Source: Zygnema cylindricum
Lineage: Eukaryota; Streptophyta; Zygnematophyceae; Zygnematales; Zygnemataceae
NCBI GenBank assembly: GCA_037447655.1
Contig: JBBHKE010000795.1
Coordinates: 1 to 52,423, forward strand
Length of the DNA: 52,423 nt
Direction: 5' to 3'
Shown: piece by piece, positions 31,741 to 44,135 of the stretch
Position numbering within the stretch: position 1 is the stretch's first letter
How the letters are laid out: the number at the start of each line of letters is the position of its first letter
Program-made: the position numbers and the translations under genes
The notes under the pieces: generated by a model
Database searches by the model: none
The model's input: only the letters and a program-made list of their open reading frames with translations
What the model was told of the DNA's origin: nothing

Positions 31741-32802
31741 GTGCTCTATATTCCTCAGCTGAGTAAAAATCTTGTCTCTACATCTGTTTTAGATGACAAA
31801 GAATTTGATACCTTCATTAGAAAGGGAGTCTTTACAACTAAGTTTGGGGATGAGGTTTACTTCATTGCAGAAAAGGGTAGCCAAGGAATGTTTAGGCTTA
31901 TTTTGAGTAATGAAAAGAAGAATGCGTATTATTTTGGTGTCCCAAAGTTGATGATTTGGCATAAACGGTTGGGGCATGTGCATTTTGATAGGTTGAGGGA
32001 AATGAAAAAGCTTGGTGAAGTGGAAGGCATTCCGTTCAGTGACACCAAAATGGTGGATGATTCTAGTGGCTGTGCCGAAGTAAAGGCTAACAAACTTCCT
32101 TTCCCTAAAGCCGCCACATATAGAGGAGAGAAGGTATTTGATTTAATCCACACAGATATCTGGGGACCAGCAAGGGTACCCTCAGTTGGAGGGAAGAGGT
32201 ATATGTTGACAATTACTGATGACTGGTCCTGATATTCTAGAGTCTACTTTCTAAAAACCAAGTCTGAAACACCAAGTTACTTCAAAGAATATAAAGCCTG
32301 GAGTGAGAAGTTGCATGGAACCCCCATTAAAAGAATAAGGAGTGATAACGGGGGAGAATATACCTCTAACCAGTTTGAGGAATACTTGAGAGATGAGGGA
32401 GTTCAGCACCAAAAAACTGTACCACATAATCCAGAGCTAAATGGAGTAGCTGAGAGGTTAAACCGAACACTAGGAGATAGTGTAAGCAGTATGTTGGCTG
32501 ACAAGAAAATAGGAAAGAGATTTTGGGTAGAAGCCATGAACTGTGCCAACTTTATTAAGAATACAGTCCTTACCGGAGCAGTCAAAGGTATGACACCTTA
32601 TGAGAGATGGGTTGGAAGGAAACCGAATATCTCTCACCTTAAAGTATTTGGTAGCCAAGTTTATAGTCTAGATACGGATAAGAAAAATTGGAAACTTGAT
32701 GCTAAGGGAAAACTCAGATATTTTGTAGGATATGATGAGGATGTCAAGGGATATAGAGTCTATGTCTTAGCAAAGCATGATATCATCTGGTCAAACACCT
32801 AG
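31579..32802 (+). pseudogene. Unit 2 protease C-terminus and integrase remnant
   Basis: The 217-codon frame 31579-32232 covers the rest of protease, GAG-pre-integrase and WHKRLGHVHF; the zinc-finger cysteines are altered (SSGCAEVK for CSGCAQGK). It ends at the TGA after ITDDWS, which unit 1 shares. The next frame (32311-32802) has the second catalytic aspartate in RSDNGGEY and the glutamate in NGVAERLN, 35 residues apart as in DD(35)E integrases, and the FGSQVY and GYDEDVKGYRVY blocks. Confidence 0.88.
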
Positions 32803-33150
32803 TTGTTATGGATGAAGTAAAGTCAACTGACCCCTTCAAATATACCAAAAAGATAAGAATCAGGTTTGAGTATGAAAGTGAGGAGAACTTTGTTTTTCCC
32901 GAAAAATATATTAGTGAGATAGTGATTGCACATTCAAGGGAAATCCAAGAAACATGATAGTTACCGGATACCCCACATATTCTTATGGACTTCGAGGAGA
33001 CATAAGTGGAGGAACCGGACTCGACTTCCATGGATAGGAGAGACGATGAGACAGTAAGGAGAAACCCAAGACTTCCCTCTATTCCAGCCTAAGAGTTTGA
33101 GGGAGGAAGAAGAAGCAACAAAAGGATATAGGAGAAACAAGCTGCTTGAA

Positions 33151-34766
33151 AGGTAACTAAGCTATCTCATCCTGATGAGCCTCAGTCATTTCCTGAGGTT
33201 GTGAACAACCTAGAAAAAGACAGATGGATTAGAGCCATAAATGATGAGATGGCCTCCATCATGGAAGCAAATAATTGGGAGGTAGCATATTGTCATCCAG
33301 ACAGAAAACCTATAGGCTGTAAATGGGTATTTAAACTAAAACTAAACCCAGATAATACCATTGAAAGAAATAAGGCTCGTTTGGTAGCAAAGGGGTTCAC
33401 CCAAAAGAAAGGGATTGACTATGAGGAGACATTTGCTCCAGTTGTTTGGTTCCCATTAGTAAGGATTCTCCTTAGTCTGGCAGTAGCGGAAGACATAGAA
33501 ATACATCAGATGGACAATAAAACCGCCTTCCTCAATGGTGAGTCAAAGGAAGAAATCATCATGCGGCAACCGGAAGGGTTTGTGGAGAATGGGGAAGAGA
33601 GCAAAGTCTGCAGGCTCATAAAGTCATTATATGGACTTAAGCACGCTCCCTCACAGTGAAATATGAATCTAGATGAGTTTCTTACTGGTCTTGGATATAT
33701 TCGGATCAGCTATGACCATTCTATCTATATGTTTGAAGATGAGGATGGTGTGATTTTTATTGCAATTTATGTGGATGATCTGCTGGTGTTAAGTAAGTCT
33801 TTGGAAAAGATCAATAAATTAAAGAAAGATCTTAGAAGAACGTTTGATATGAAGGATTTAGGGGAGGCAAGATATCATTTGGGAATCCAAATGGAAAGAG
33901 ATAGGGGGAAAAGGATCATTAGACTCACTCAAAAAGAAGCAATAGGAAATATGCTTGAGAAATTCCAGATGGAGAAAGCAAACAGTTGTACCACTCCCAT
34001 AGACTTAAAGAAAGTAAGTGATGGGAGTGTAGAAGGAGGAGTGATAATCTTAGATGATCAGATGAGTCAGAGGAGAGAGAGTTTATGAAGTCCCTCCATT
34101 CCAAACAGGTTGTAGGAAGTTTAATATACTTTATGAATTGTACCAGGCCGGACATAGCGGCAGCAGTTGGAGTACTCAGTAGAAGTCTTAATGATCCTCG
34201 AAAGAGAGACTGGGAGGCAGCCAAGAGAATCATGAGATATCTGGTAGGAACCAGAGAATTATGGTTACATTTGGGAGGGGAGCACTCTGATATCAATACT
34301 TGGAGTGATGCCAGTTATGGGGATGCACCTATGAGAAGATGCACTTCTGGATATGTTTTGTATGTGGGGAAAGTGTTTGCTGTTGGAGCAGTAAGCAACA
34401 AAAGATGGTTGCTCAGTCTACTATGGAGGCTGAGTATATGGCCTCTTGTTCTGCTATAAAAGAATTAATGTGGGTCAAGTCATTATTGCAAGAACTGGGG
34501 TATATGAAGGAGAGAGTGCCTGAAGTCTTTTGTGATAATCAAGTTGCAATTGCAAATTGCAGCCAACCAAAAACATCATTTTAAAGCTAAACATATGAAC
34601 ATAAGATTGAGCTTAGTGAGAGAAAAAGTTAAATATAAAATTTTGAATCTTGTGTATAGACCTGATAAAGAAATGGTGGCTGACATGATGACCAAACCTG
34701 TGCCCTCTCCTAAACTAAAATATTGAAGAGAAAAATTCGGGTTGAAAGAAAAATTAAAACTAGACT
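33151..34766 (+). pseudogene. Unit 2 reverse transcriptase and RNase H remnant
   Basis: Same arrangement as unit 1. RT (33201-33659) ends at the same TGA, but the following YVDD piece is intact for longer (33663-34088) because the TAG of unit 1 is absent. RNase H (34085-34726) has the frameshift seen in unit 1 plus one more near 34552. Purine tract 34767-34781. Confidence 0.88.
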
Positions 34767-34781
34767 AGAAAATAAGGGAAG

Positions 34782-35770
34782 TGTTGAAATTAAGTATTTT
34801 ATAGGTTTAAACTAAATAAAAAGTGAAGAGAGGGCAAACAGTCTGTCTCCACCTCTCTCTCTCCACCCCCCATACTTTTAATAGTCACTGAAGGAGAGAG
34901 AGAGAGAGTAGTGGAGCCATGGTTGCCTCAGCTCCACTTGTGCAAGACTAAAGAGTGACCTAAGTCACTCTCAACAAAAGGTTGAGACCGGCAGGACTCG
35001 AACCCCCGACCGGCAAAGCATGGCGTAGCCGTTAGCTCTAGCCGGTCTGTCGTAGAAGTTCGCAAGAGAATAAAGGGTTTAATAAATACTTATCCAGTGT
35101 TACGGTAGTTATTCCGATTAACAAAAATACAGACATAAGTACATGGAGCGGATCAAATACAATACGAATATGATTCCGCACGAAGAAATGAATCATCCAT
35201 TTGTTTGGATGGTTTAGATCAAATACGAAATCCCATCCGACGGCACACGTCATCGCTGGGATCACGGAATGGTCACATCGGCATTTAATCACGTGGCATG
35301 ACGTAGCGCCACGTGGAGAGACAACATTCGGTCGCGGGAATTCCGAGGAACGTACGGACGAGTGAAAAGTGGACACGCGTCCGCTTAATAGCCTTGTCGT
35401 ACATGTGCTGTACAACAGGTACACCGGCAGTAGTACTTTTGATACGGTACACTATTCTAATTGGTCCGTTCTCCAGTAGATAGGAGTTATTAGAGGGAAT
35501 CAAGACTGAAGAAAATTTGGTAGGTAGTCACATCTCTCTATGAGAGTTTGTACAAATTGGCATTTTTACAGCCTCATAACTTATCGCATGGTTGGGCGTT
35601 TCAGAGATTTTTTTTCCTACGGACTAATGGTAGTCCACGCTGCACAGGGATGCAGTGAGATTGTCTGCTTGTCTGCTTAGGTAGCACTGCTTGCCATTGA
35701 AAGTGGGTTAGTTAATAACTTTCTAGAGTCTTCCTGAATTCTGTATTCCATTGGAGGACACAGAATTGCA
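34782..35770 (+). mobile_element. Family A LTR 3 (989 bp, shared by units 2 and 3)
   Basis: Runs TGTTGAAATTAAG...AGAATTGCA, again without its own target duplication. The B-box GGTTCGAGTCC is intact on the minus strand near 34998-35008. The terminal ATG (35751) starts a 114-codon frame reaching far into gag, the longest preserved example of the LTR-to-gag frame. Confidence 0.9.
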
Positions 35771-37110
35771 AGTTATGGGCCCACCCTCTAGGGTGCCCAT
35801 CTTCAATGGACCAGGGTTTATCTATTGGGAAGCCATGATGACAGGGGCTTTGTGTGAAAAACGATACTGGGGTATTGTTAGTGCACAAGTGAAACGTCCA
35901 CCTCATGGAACACCACCGGGATTTGGTGTAATAAGGTTTTTTGGAGCAACATTTGATGCAGCGGAGGAGGCAAATGATGGGGACAGCAGTGTGTCCAAAA
36001 AAGGGAAAGAAAAGGAGACACCTCTTACTCTTATTGCTCATATTTCCACGACACCCGGAGCGGCGATTGTGAAGACCATGGAGACCAATACTTAAATGTG
36101 GGAAGACACCAACATGGCTGGGAAGAACTTCATTATGAGACACCTCACACAAGCTTTGGCAACTCCCCACCTTCACGTTTACAAGGCCGAGGAGTTGTGG
36201 GTGAGTTTGATAGAGATCTATAGAGCTGGTACCATTGAGGAGCTCCAATTGGCATAGCAAAAGTTGGGAAATTATACTTATAAATGGGGAAAGATGTTAG
36301 ATTATTGTAATGATCTTTCTTGTTTGTATATGGAGATGGAGAGTGCCGGATGGACAGGTACAATGAAGATGAAGGTTAACACTCTCATCATGAAGTTACT
36401 CAACGAGTATGAGAATATAATGTACAGGGTACAGGGAATGACAGATAGCTCATGGACGTGGAATACAGTGGTCCGCATGATACTTGTGTAGGAGAACACG
36501 ATTGAAGTCAATAGAGGAGGAAAGAGCGTTCAAGCTCTAGCCGCCGGAGGGGACAGGTGGAGACCATATCTGAAAAAGCCATACAAACGAGAAAGAATTC
36601 AGCCTAGAGGACTAAGCCCCTCAAAGGGCCTATGTCATTTTTGCAAAAAGCCAGGACACTTTATCGCACATTGTGTCAAGCTGTCGGAGCGGAGGCTCCA
36701 AGAGAATCATGGAGGGAGTTCTTCAAGAGGGAACAAAATGGCACTTTTGGTCACAAAGGTGACAGGAGACACCGATGACGAGTCCTATGAGGAGGATGGG
36801 GCGCTTCTTCTTGACGAGAGTCTGGAGGAGAAGGAGATCCCTCGGAGACTGAAGAGTGCCCTTGGAGCAATTCTGGAAGCTCCATAGGAAAGATGGATCA
36901 TTGACTCAGGTGCATCCATGCATATGTGTCGTGACAAGGACCTCTTCACTAAGCTAAGTAAAATCCCTACTGTAGAAATAGATAATGGGGATGGGAGAGT
37001 GGTTACTACAGATCTAGTGGGATAAGTAGATCTAAAAGTCTTAGTGGAGGGTAAGACTTCTGTACTCACTTTTTTAGATGTGCTCTATATTCCTTAGCTG
37101 AGTAAAAATC
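35751..37110 (+). pseudogene. Unit 3 gag and protease remnant
   Basis: The frame starts in the LTR, crosses the primer site (QVMGPPSRVPIF) and continues through FIYWEAMMTGALCEKRYWGIV to a TAA at 36093. Stops near 36256 and 36490 break the rest. The knuckle CHFCKKPGHFIAHC has its four ligands. Protease reads WIIDSGASMHMC. Of the three units this one keeps the best gag N-terminus. Confidence 0.85.
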
Positions 37111-39430
37111 TTGTCTTTACATCTATTTTATATGACAAAGAATTTGATACCTTCAGTAGAAAGTGAGTCTTTACAACTAAGTATGGGGATGAGGTTTACT
37201 GCACCGCAGATAAGGGTAGCCAAGGAATGTTTAGGCTTAACCTTAGTAATGAAAAGAAGAATGCTTGTTATTTTGGTGTCCCAAAGTTGATGATTTGGCA
37301 AAAGCGGTTGGGGCATGTGCATTTTGATAGGTTGAGGGTGTTGTTCTTTGGTCTAAAATAGACCGCAGAAGCGACCCAAACTATCATGCAAGAAGCTAAG
37401 CAAAAATAGGTCGACGAACAATCATTTGAAATGCATCCTCCATTTAACATACATCAACTAAGGTTTGATGGAAAAATCAACATAAACAAACCTTAGGACA
37501 ACATCTAAAGTTTGATGGAATAATCAACATAAGCAAACCTTAGGACAAATGCATAAACAGTGCATATCAAACATATATAAAATAACATAAAAAAATAATA
37601 ACAAACAAATGCATTTCACATAAACAAAAGTATAATCAAAGTATAATTAAATAATCATTATATCATTCAAAGTGCATGACCTAATCGACAACCCTAAAAT
37701 ACTACATCTTTGGTCCCCACTTTACTAACCAGCATTGATGATTAATTCCTAACAAAGCTCATTCCTATATATACACTTGTGAGCTGTCAACGAATCACTA
37801 AGTGTCAAAATAACCAACGTAAAGTATGTAACTGTCACTAAATCAAACTAATCGTAAGCGTACACCTGAGAGTCAAGCAATCGTAAGCGTACACTTGTCT
37901 ACAAGTACGACATCGTACACACACAAATTAAACTATCGAAAACCCTAATAGATCACTTAAATATATACATCATTATCAACTCTAATTTATTAATACATAT
38001 ACGACAAGAAAATGTTTCTTCAAATATTTACACCGACGCATCCACAAATCCGCGTCATAAGTGACAACTTGCTTAGTCACTTGTCGATAAGTCCACGTAG
38101 TGAACCGACATCGCATATGTACGGTCCACCTAATAATACGTCATTAAAGATAATGAGATCCCTTGAAAATATCAACGGAAGTCGTCCGCCCTCCACGTGT
38201 AGCTCGAACCACTTGCCGAAATAAATCGTACCATTCAAATCCTGTCCGTACCGAAATCACGTACTTCGTCATAAATGTCGCCTGCCGAAATTAGAGTACA
38301 CCTGTCAAATAAGACGAACCGTACCGGCGGCGTCCCATTTATTAAATGTTGTTTGTCGCATTATGTTTCGTATGGTCGGCGTACTTTTCAAATCCTTCGA
38401 ATATTTCAGAGCGGATCGCGAAGCGATCCGCCGTCCATTTCTATTTCGCATTCCGTATTTTTCGTACGCTTCTTCGCGTCACTCAATTTGTACTTTACGT
38501 CACTTTAAATTCATTTTGCTTCTACCCTAAACCTGTAAATCCATTCGTAACACCACATTTCTTTCAGTATTTACGTACACACGCAAACATGCGCACGCAC
38601 GTACGAAACTGAATCTTCAAAAACAACAGAGGGAAATAAAGATGCTTAGTGTAGTGGAATGCATTCAGTTCACTGACAATGAAATGGTGGATGATTGTAG
38701 TGGTTGTGCTCAATTAAAGGCTCACAGACTTCCTTTTCCTAAAGCCGCCACATATAGAGGAGAGAAGCTACTTGATTTAATCCACACAGATATTTGGGGA
38801 CAACCAAAGGTACCCTCATTGGAGGGAGGTATATGTTGACAATTACTGATGACTGGTCCAGATATTCTAGAGTCTACTTTCTAAAAACCAAGTCTTAAAC
38901 ACCAAGTTACTTCAAAGAATATAAAGTTTGGAGTGAGAAGTTGCATAGAACCCCCATTAAAAGAATAAGGAGTGATAACGGGGGAGAATATACCTCTAAC
39001 CAGTTTGAGGAATACTTGAGAGATGAGGGAGTTTAACACCAAAAAACTGTACCACATAATCCAGAGCAAAATGGAGTAGCTGAGAGGTTAAACTGAACAC
39101 TAGGAGATAGTGTAAGCAGTATGTTGGCTGACAAGAAAATAGGAAAGAGATTTTGGGCAGAAGCCATGAACTGTGCCAACTATATTAAGAATAAAGTCCT
39201 TACCTCAGCAGTTAAGGGTATGACACCTTATGAGAGATGGGTTGGAAGGAAACCGGATATCTCTCACCTTAAAATATTTGGTAGCCAAGTTTACAATCTA
39301 GATACGGATAAGAAAAACTGAAAACTTGATGCTTAGGGAAAACCCGGATATTTTGTAGGATATGATGAGGATGTCAAGGGATATATAGTCTATAACTTAG
39401 CAAAGCAAGATATCATCTGGTCAAACACCT
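37111..39430 (+). pseudogene. Unit 3 integrase remnant, split by solo LTR D
   Basis: The GAG-pre-integrase part is riddled with stops. The gene is cut after HVHFDRLR at 37338 and resumes at 38629. The second part keeps CSGCAQLK, DLIHTDIWG, DDWSRYSRV (the arginine that is a stop in units 1 and 2), RSDNGGEY, NGVAERLN and FGSQVY, with stops near 38896, 39034, 39094, 39319 and 39334. Confidence 0.85.
37339..38628. mobile_element. Solo LTR D, unrelated family, TSD GAGGG (1290 bp)
   Basis: It begins TGTTGTTCTTTGG and ends AAAACAACA, flanked by GAGGG at 37334-37338 and 38629-38633. TG...CA ends with a 5-bp duplication fit a solo LTR. It shares neither the U3 box, nor the terminal coding frame, nor the B-box of the copia LTRs here, so the family and orientation are unknown. 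It holds a tandem duplication at 37452-37548, units of 50 and 47 bp, each with CTAAGGTTTG/CAAACCTTAG inverted ends. Open frames inside have no known motif. Confidence 0.82.
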
Positions 39431-39755
39431 AGTTGTTATGGATGAAGGAAAATCAATTGACCCCTTCAAATATACCAAAAAGGTAAGAATCAGGTTTGAG
39501 TCGAAAGTGAGGAGAACTTTGTTTTTCCCGAAAAGGACATGAGTGAGACAGTGATTGCACATTCAGGGGAGATCCAAGAAACATGAAATATCGGATACCC
39601 CACATATTCTTATGGACTTCGAGGAGACATAAGTGGAGGAACCGGACTCGACTTCCATAGATAAGAGAGACGATGAGACAGTAAGGAGAAACCCAAGACT
39701 TCCCTCTATTCCAGCCTAAGAGTTTGAGGGAGGAAGAAGAAGCAGCAAAAGGATA

Positions 39756-41358
39756 TTGGAGAAACAAGCTGCTCGTAAGGTAACTAAGCTATCTCATCCT
39801 GATGAGCCTCACTCATTCTTAGAGGCTGTGAACAGCCTAGAAAAAGACAGATGGATTAGAGCCATAAATGATGAGATGGCCTCCATCATGGAAGCAAATA
39901 CTTGGGAGCAAGCAGATTGTCCTCCAGAAAGAAAACCTATTGGCTGTAAATGGTTGTTTAAACTAAAACTAAACCCAGATAATACCATTGAAAGATATAA
40001 GGCTCGTTTGGTAGCAAAGGGGTTCACCCAAAAGAAAGGGATTGACTATGAGGAGACATTTGCGCCAGTTGTTTGGTTCCCATCAGTAAGGATTCTCCTT
40101 AGTCTGGCAGCAGCGTAAGACATAGAAATATATCAGATGGACATTAAGACCGCCTTCCTCAATGGTGAGTTTGAGGAAGAAATCTTCATGCGGCAACCGG
40201 AAGGGTTTGTGGAGAATGGGGAAGAGAGCAAAGTCTGCAGGCTCATAAAGTCGTTATATGGACTTAAGCACGTTCCCTGACAGTGAAATATGAAACTAGA
40301 TGAGTTTTATACCGGTTTTGGATATATTCGGATCAACTCTGACCATTCTATCTATATGTTTGAAGATGAGGATGGTGTGATTTTTATTGCAATTTATGTT
40401 GATGATCTGCTGGTGTTAAGTAAGTCTTTGGAAAAGATCAATAAATTAAAGAAAGATCTTAGAAGCAGGTTTAACATAAAGGACTTATGGGTAGCAAGAT
40501 ATCATTTGGGAATCCAAATGCAAAGAGATAGGGGGAAATGGATCATTAGACTCACTTAAAAAGAAGCAATAGGAAAAATGCTTGAGAAATTCTAGATGGA
40601 GAAAGCTAACAGTTTTACCACTCCCATGGACTTCAAGAAAATAATTGATGGGAGTGTTGAAGGAGGAGTGATAATCTTAGATGATCAGATGAGTCCAGAG
40701 GAGAGAGAGTTTATGAAGTGTATCCCTTACAGACAGGTTGTAGGAAGTCTAATATACTTTATAAATTGTATCAGGCCCGACATAGCAGCAGCAGTTGAAG
40801 TACTCAATAGGAGTCTTAATAATCTTAGAAAGAGAGACTGGGAGGGAGCCAAGAGAATCATGAGATATCTGGTTGTAACAAGTGAGTTATGGTTGCATTT
40901 GGGATGGGAGCACACTGATATCAATACTTGGAGTGATGCCTGTTATGGGGATGCACCTATGAGAAGATGCACTTCCAGATATGTTTTGTATGTGGGGGAA
41001 GGTGCTAGTTGTTGGAGCAGTAAGCAACAAAAGGTGGTTGCTCAGTCTACTATGGAGGCAGAGTATATGGCCTCTTGTTCAACTGTAAAAGAATTAATGT
41101 GGGTCAAGTCATTATTGCAAGAACTGGGGTATATGAAGGAGGGAGTGCATGAAGTCTTTTGCGATAATCAAGCTGCAATTGCAATTGTATAGCTAAACAT
41201 TTGGACATAAGATTGAGCTTCGTGAGAGAAAAAGTTGAAAGTAGAATTTTGAATTTTGTGTATAGACTTGATGAAGAAATAGTGGCTGACATGATGACCA
41301 AACTTGTGCCCTCTCCTAAACTAAAATATTGTAGAGAAAAATGCGGGTTGAAAGAATA
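39756..41358 (+). pseudogene. Unit 3 reverse transcriptase and RNase H remnant
   Basis: RT runs from KVTKLSHPDEPHSF through GCKWLFKLKLN (ending at a TAA near 40116) and [10 protein letters not shown] to YVDDLLVLS. It shares with units 1 and 2 the TGA that replaces the tryptophan before NM(K/N)LDEF. RNase H (40596-41192) is open for 198 codons with WSDACYGDAP, MEAEYMASCS and CDNQAAIAI; a small deletion after IAIV removes the NPKHHFK block. Purine tract 41373-41387. Confidence 0.88.
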
Positions 41359-41451
41359 ATTAAAACTAGACTAGAAAATAAGGGGAGTGTTGAAAATAAG
41401 TGTTTTCTAGGTCTAAATTGAATAAAAAATGAAGAGAGCGCAAGCAGTCTG

Positions 41452-42499
41452 TGAAACTCTGAGACCTCCATAAGTCCTCAGAGTAGACAGCTTCCAAGAA
41501 GCCTCTAGGATAATCCTAACCCCTTTGTGTTCCAGCAAAAATAATTGCCACCCTGGCAGACAAAATCCTTCACCACCTGCACCCCTGTAAAGGTAAGACT
41601 ACCCTGAGTCGGTAGCAAAAAGAATCTCTGAATTTGCTCCCCTGAGCAGTAAGTTATGGAGGGTCAAAGTTGACCTTTTGTACAGAAGCTCTCTGGGAGA
41701 GGGGGTCCTATCTTCTAATTTTTCTAAGTCCTATCTCTCTCACAGACTCTATCTACTGATGTACGGAACCAATCAGAATTGAGTTCCGTACGCAAAATTA
41801 CAGCTGCCGGTGTACTTTATGTACGGACATTGTACGACATGGCCAAAATGTCGACACATGTCAAATCCGGATTCGGTGCCATAATCTCCGTAGATTCCAC
41901 AATCCAACGGAATTTCGCCACGCGTCACCGATGTGGCGATGGCCACAAACCGCCGAAATCTTCCTCCGCGATCTCGACGCTAATCCCGGCCGTCCGATTA
42001 AATTCGGATTTAATCGTAGCTGTAATAAATACATGCGCGGTATTTGTTTCACTTACGAAACAAATGCGCGATACTGATTTTTGTCCGTATCGTAATTCGT
42101 ACATTATATATTACTGGATCTATGTATCCCGTAATTCATTCCAGTTAAATGATTTATCGCACGTATAATCATTTAAATAAATATCAAACTATATGCTACG
42201 TAACACTACGGCTAGACTTAACGGCTAAGGCTACCGGCTACTTCCTGTCTGCCGGCCGGTAGGTACAAGGATCAAATTTTGCCGCTGGCACATACATTTT
42301 AAATAAATAAATAAGCCCTAATATAAAATTCCCGTAAACCTCAGGATAGCCAAGGTAGCCATGGCTCTAGCTTCCTCTCCAATTTCTCAGTGACTGGGAC
42401 AAGTTTGAGAGTTGGAGTGAGAAGTTAGAGATAGACTGCCTTGACTTCTATATTTCTTTTCAGACCTAGAAAATACTAATAAAACCATTAGTTTCTACA
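41452..42499 (-). mobile_element. Element E 3' LTR (1048 bp)
   Basis: Partner of 46851-47899. Terminal ATG at 41471-41469 is conserved. The tRNA-like module is less intact here (GGATCAAATTT near 42268). Confidence 0.93.
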
Positions 42500-42514
42500 C
42501 TCCCCTTATTTTCT
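42500..42514 (-). promoter_or_regulatory. Element E polypurine tract
   Basis: Minus strand AGAAAATAAGGGGAG directly before the 3' LTR. The same tract is at 41373-41387, 11651-11665 and, with single changes, 29435-29449 and 34767-34781. It would prime plus-strand DNA synthesis. Confidence 0.88.
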
Positions 42515-43190
42515 AGTCAATCTTTAATTTCAGACCACACTTCTCCCTGCAAAAAATTAGCTTAGGGGAAGGCACAGGTTTGGTCATCATATCTACTACC
42601 ATCTCACTATCTGGTCTGTACTCTAAACTGATTATTTTGTTTTCTACTTTCTCTCTAACAAAGCTGAGTCTGATGTCCATGTGTTTGGCTTTAAAATGGT
42701 GTTTAGGATTGGCAGAAATAGCGATTGCTGCCTGATTATCACAAAAAAAAATCTGCACACCACTCTTAAGGTGACCAAGCTCACCAAGCAAAGACTTGAC
42801 CCACATCAATTCTTTTACAGCAGAGCAAGAGGCCATATACTCAGCCTCCATGGTGGATTGAGCAATAACCTTTTGCTGTTTGCTACTCCAACAGCAAGCC
42901 CCATCACCCACATATAATACATATCCAGAAGTGCATCTCCTCATCGGAGCATCACCATAACTGGCATCACTCCAAGTAGTGATGTCAGTATTCTCCCCAC
43001 CCAAATGCAACCATAAATCTCTAGTTCCTACCAAATATCTAAAGACTCTCTTAGCTGCCTCCCAATCCTTCTTAGTGGGAGCATTTAGACTTCTACTCAG
43101 TACTCCTACAGCTGCAGCTAAATCCGGCCGGGTACAATTCATAAAATAGATTAGACTTCCCACTACTTGCCTATAAGGAATAGTCTGCAT
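42513..43190 (-). CDS. Element E RNase H frame (225 codons)
   Basis: The copia RNase H domain with its connection. YRQVVGSLIYFMNCTRPDLAAAV and the AAKRVFRYLVGTR block lead to catalytic residues D75 (WSDASY), E115/E117 (STMEAEYM), D151 (CDNQAAI) and D200 near the C-terminal MMTKPVPSP. It ends in a lysine-rich tail just before the purine tract. It would degrade the RNA strand of the minus-strand cDNA. Apparently undamaged apart from the upstream TAA that separates it from RT. Confidence 0.93.
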   Translation of the reverse strand: MQTIPYRQVVGSLIYFMNCTRPDLAAAVGVLSRSLNAPTKKDWEAAKRVFRYLVGTRDLWLHLGGENTDITTWSDASYGDAPMRRCTSGYVLYVGDGACCWSSKQQKVIAQSTMEAEYMASCSAVKELMWVKSLLGELGHLKSGVQIFFCDNQAAIAISANPKHHFKAKHMDIRLSFVREKVENKIISLEYRPDSEMVVDMMTKPVPSPKLIFCREKCGLKLKID

Positions 43191-43196
43191 GAACTT

Positions 43197-44075
43197 TTAT
43201 CCATCAGGAGATAATTCCTCGTCTAAGACTATGACTCCTTCTTCCTCACTCCCCTCACTTCCCTTCTTCAACTCCATTGGAGTTGTACAACTATTAGCTT
43301 TATCCATTTGGAATTTTTCAAGCATGTTCTCTATTGCTTCCTTTTGAGTCAATCTTATAATATTCCTTTTTCGGTCTCTCTCTACTTGAATTCCCAAAAT
43401 ATATCTTGTTTCTCCCATATCCTTCATTTCAAATCTCCCCTTAAGATCGGTTTTCAGTTTGTTAATTTTTTCCATTGATTTACTTAATACAAGCAAATCA
43501 TCAACATAAATTGCAATAAATATCAAACCTTCCTCATCTTCGAAAACATAGATTGAGTGATCTGAGCTGATCCGAATATATCCCAGACCGGTAAGAAACT
43601 CATCAAGCTTCTTATTCCATTGTCGAGGTGCCTGTTTCAAACCATAAAGAGATTTAATCAGCCGGCATACCTTACTCTCCTCTCCTTCCTCCACAAAACC
43701 TTCGGGTTGTCGCATGAAGAACTCCTCTTCCAATTCTCCATGCAAAAAGGTTGTCTTGATGTCCATCTGATGCACTTCTATGTCTTCCGCCGCTGCTAAA
43801 CTGAGAAGTATGCGGACGGAGGGAAATCTGACCACCGAGGCAAAGGTTTCCTCGTAGTCAATTCCTTCCTTTTGTGTAAATCCCTTTGCCACTAATCTGG
43901 CCTTGAAGCGTTCGATTGTGTTATCTGGGTTCAGTTTTAGTTTGAAAACCCACTCACAACCGATTGGTTTTCGGTTAGGTGGACAGTCCACCAGCTCCCA
44001 AGTATCGGCTGCCATGATTGAAGCCATCTCCTCATTGATGGCTGTCTTCCACCGGTTTCTTTCTGGACAAGTCAT
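43197..44075 (-). CDS. Element E reverse transcriptase frame (292 codons)
   Basis: A complete copia RT palm and fingers. GCEWVFKLKLNPDNTIERFKAR is the N-terminal block; motif A has D105 in QMDIKTTFLHG; SLYGLKQAPRQW is at 142-153; the catalytic YVDD is at 190-193. GYIRISSDHSIYVF and the KDMGE(T)RYILG block follow. All catalytic aspartates are present. It is in the same frame as integrase (TAG between) and RNase H (TAA between), so three single changes separate it from one polyprotein. Confidence 0.93.
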   Translation of the reverse strand: MTCPERNRWKTAINEEMASIMAADTWELVDCPPNRKPIGCEWVFKLKLNPDNTIERFKARLVAKGFTQKEGIDYEETFASVVRFPSVRILLSLAAAEDIEVHQMDIKTTFLHGELEEEFFMRQPEGFVEEGEESKVCRLIKSLYGLKQAPRQWNKKLDEFLTGLGYIRISSDHSIYVFEDEEGLIFIAIYVDDLLVLSKSMEKINKLKTDLKGRFEMKDMGETRYILGIQVERDRKRNIIRLTQKEAIENMLEKFQMDKANSCTTPMELKKGSEGSEEEGVIVLDEELSPDG

Positions 44076-44135
44076 CGCCTCTCCATAAGTTTGAGGTTCA
44101 TCTTGATGAGATAGTTTAGTTACCTTGTTATTAAC

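Noticed and set aside
37452-37548. Start of a CRISPR-like or satellite array
   Set aside because: Only two units, without spacers, inside a solo LTR of a eukaryotic genome.
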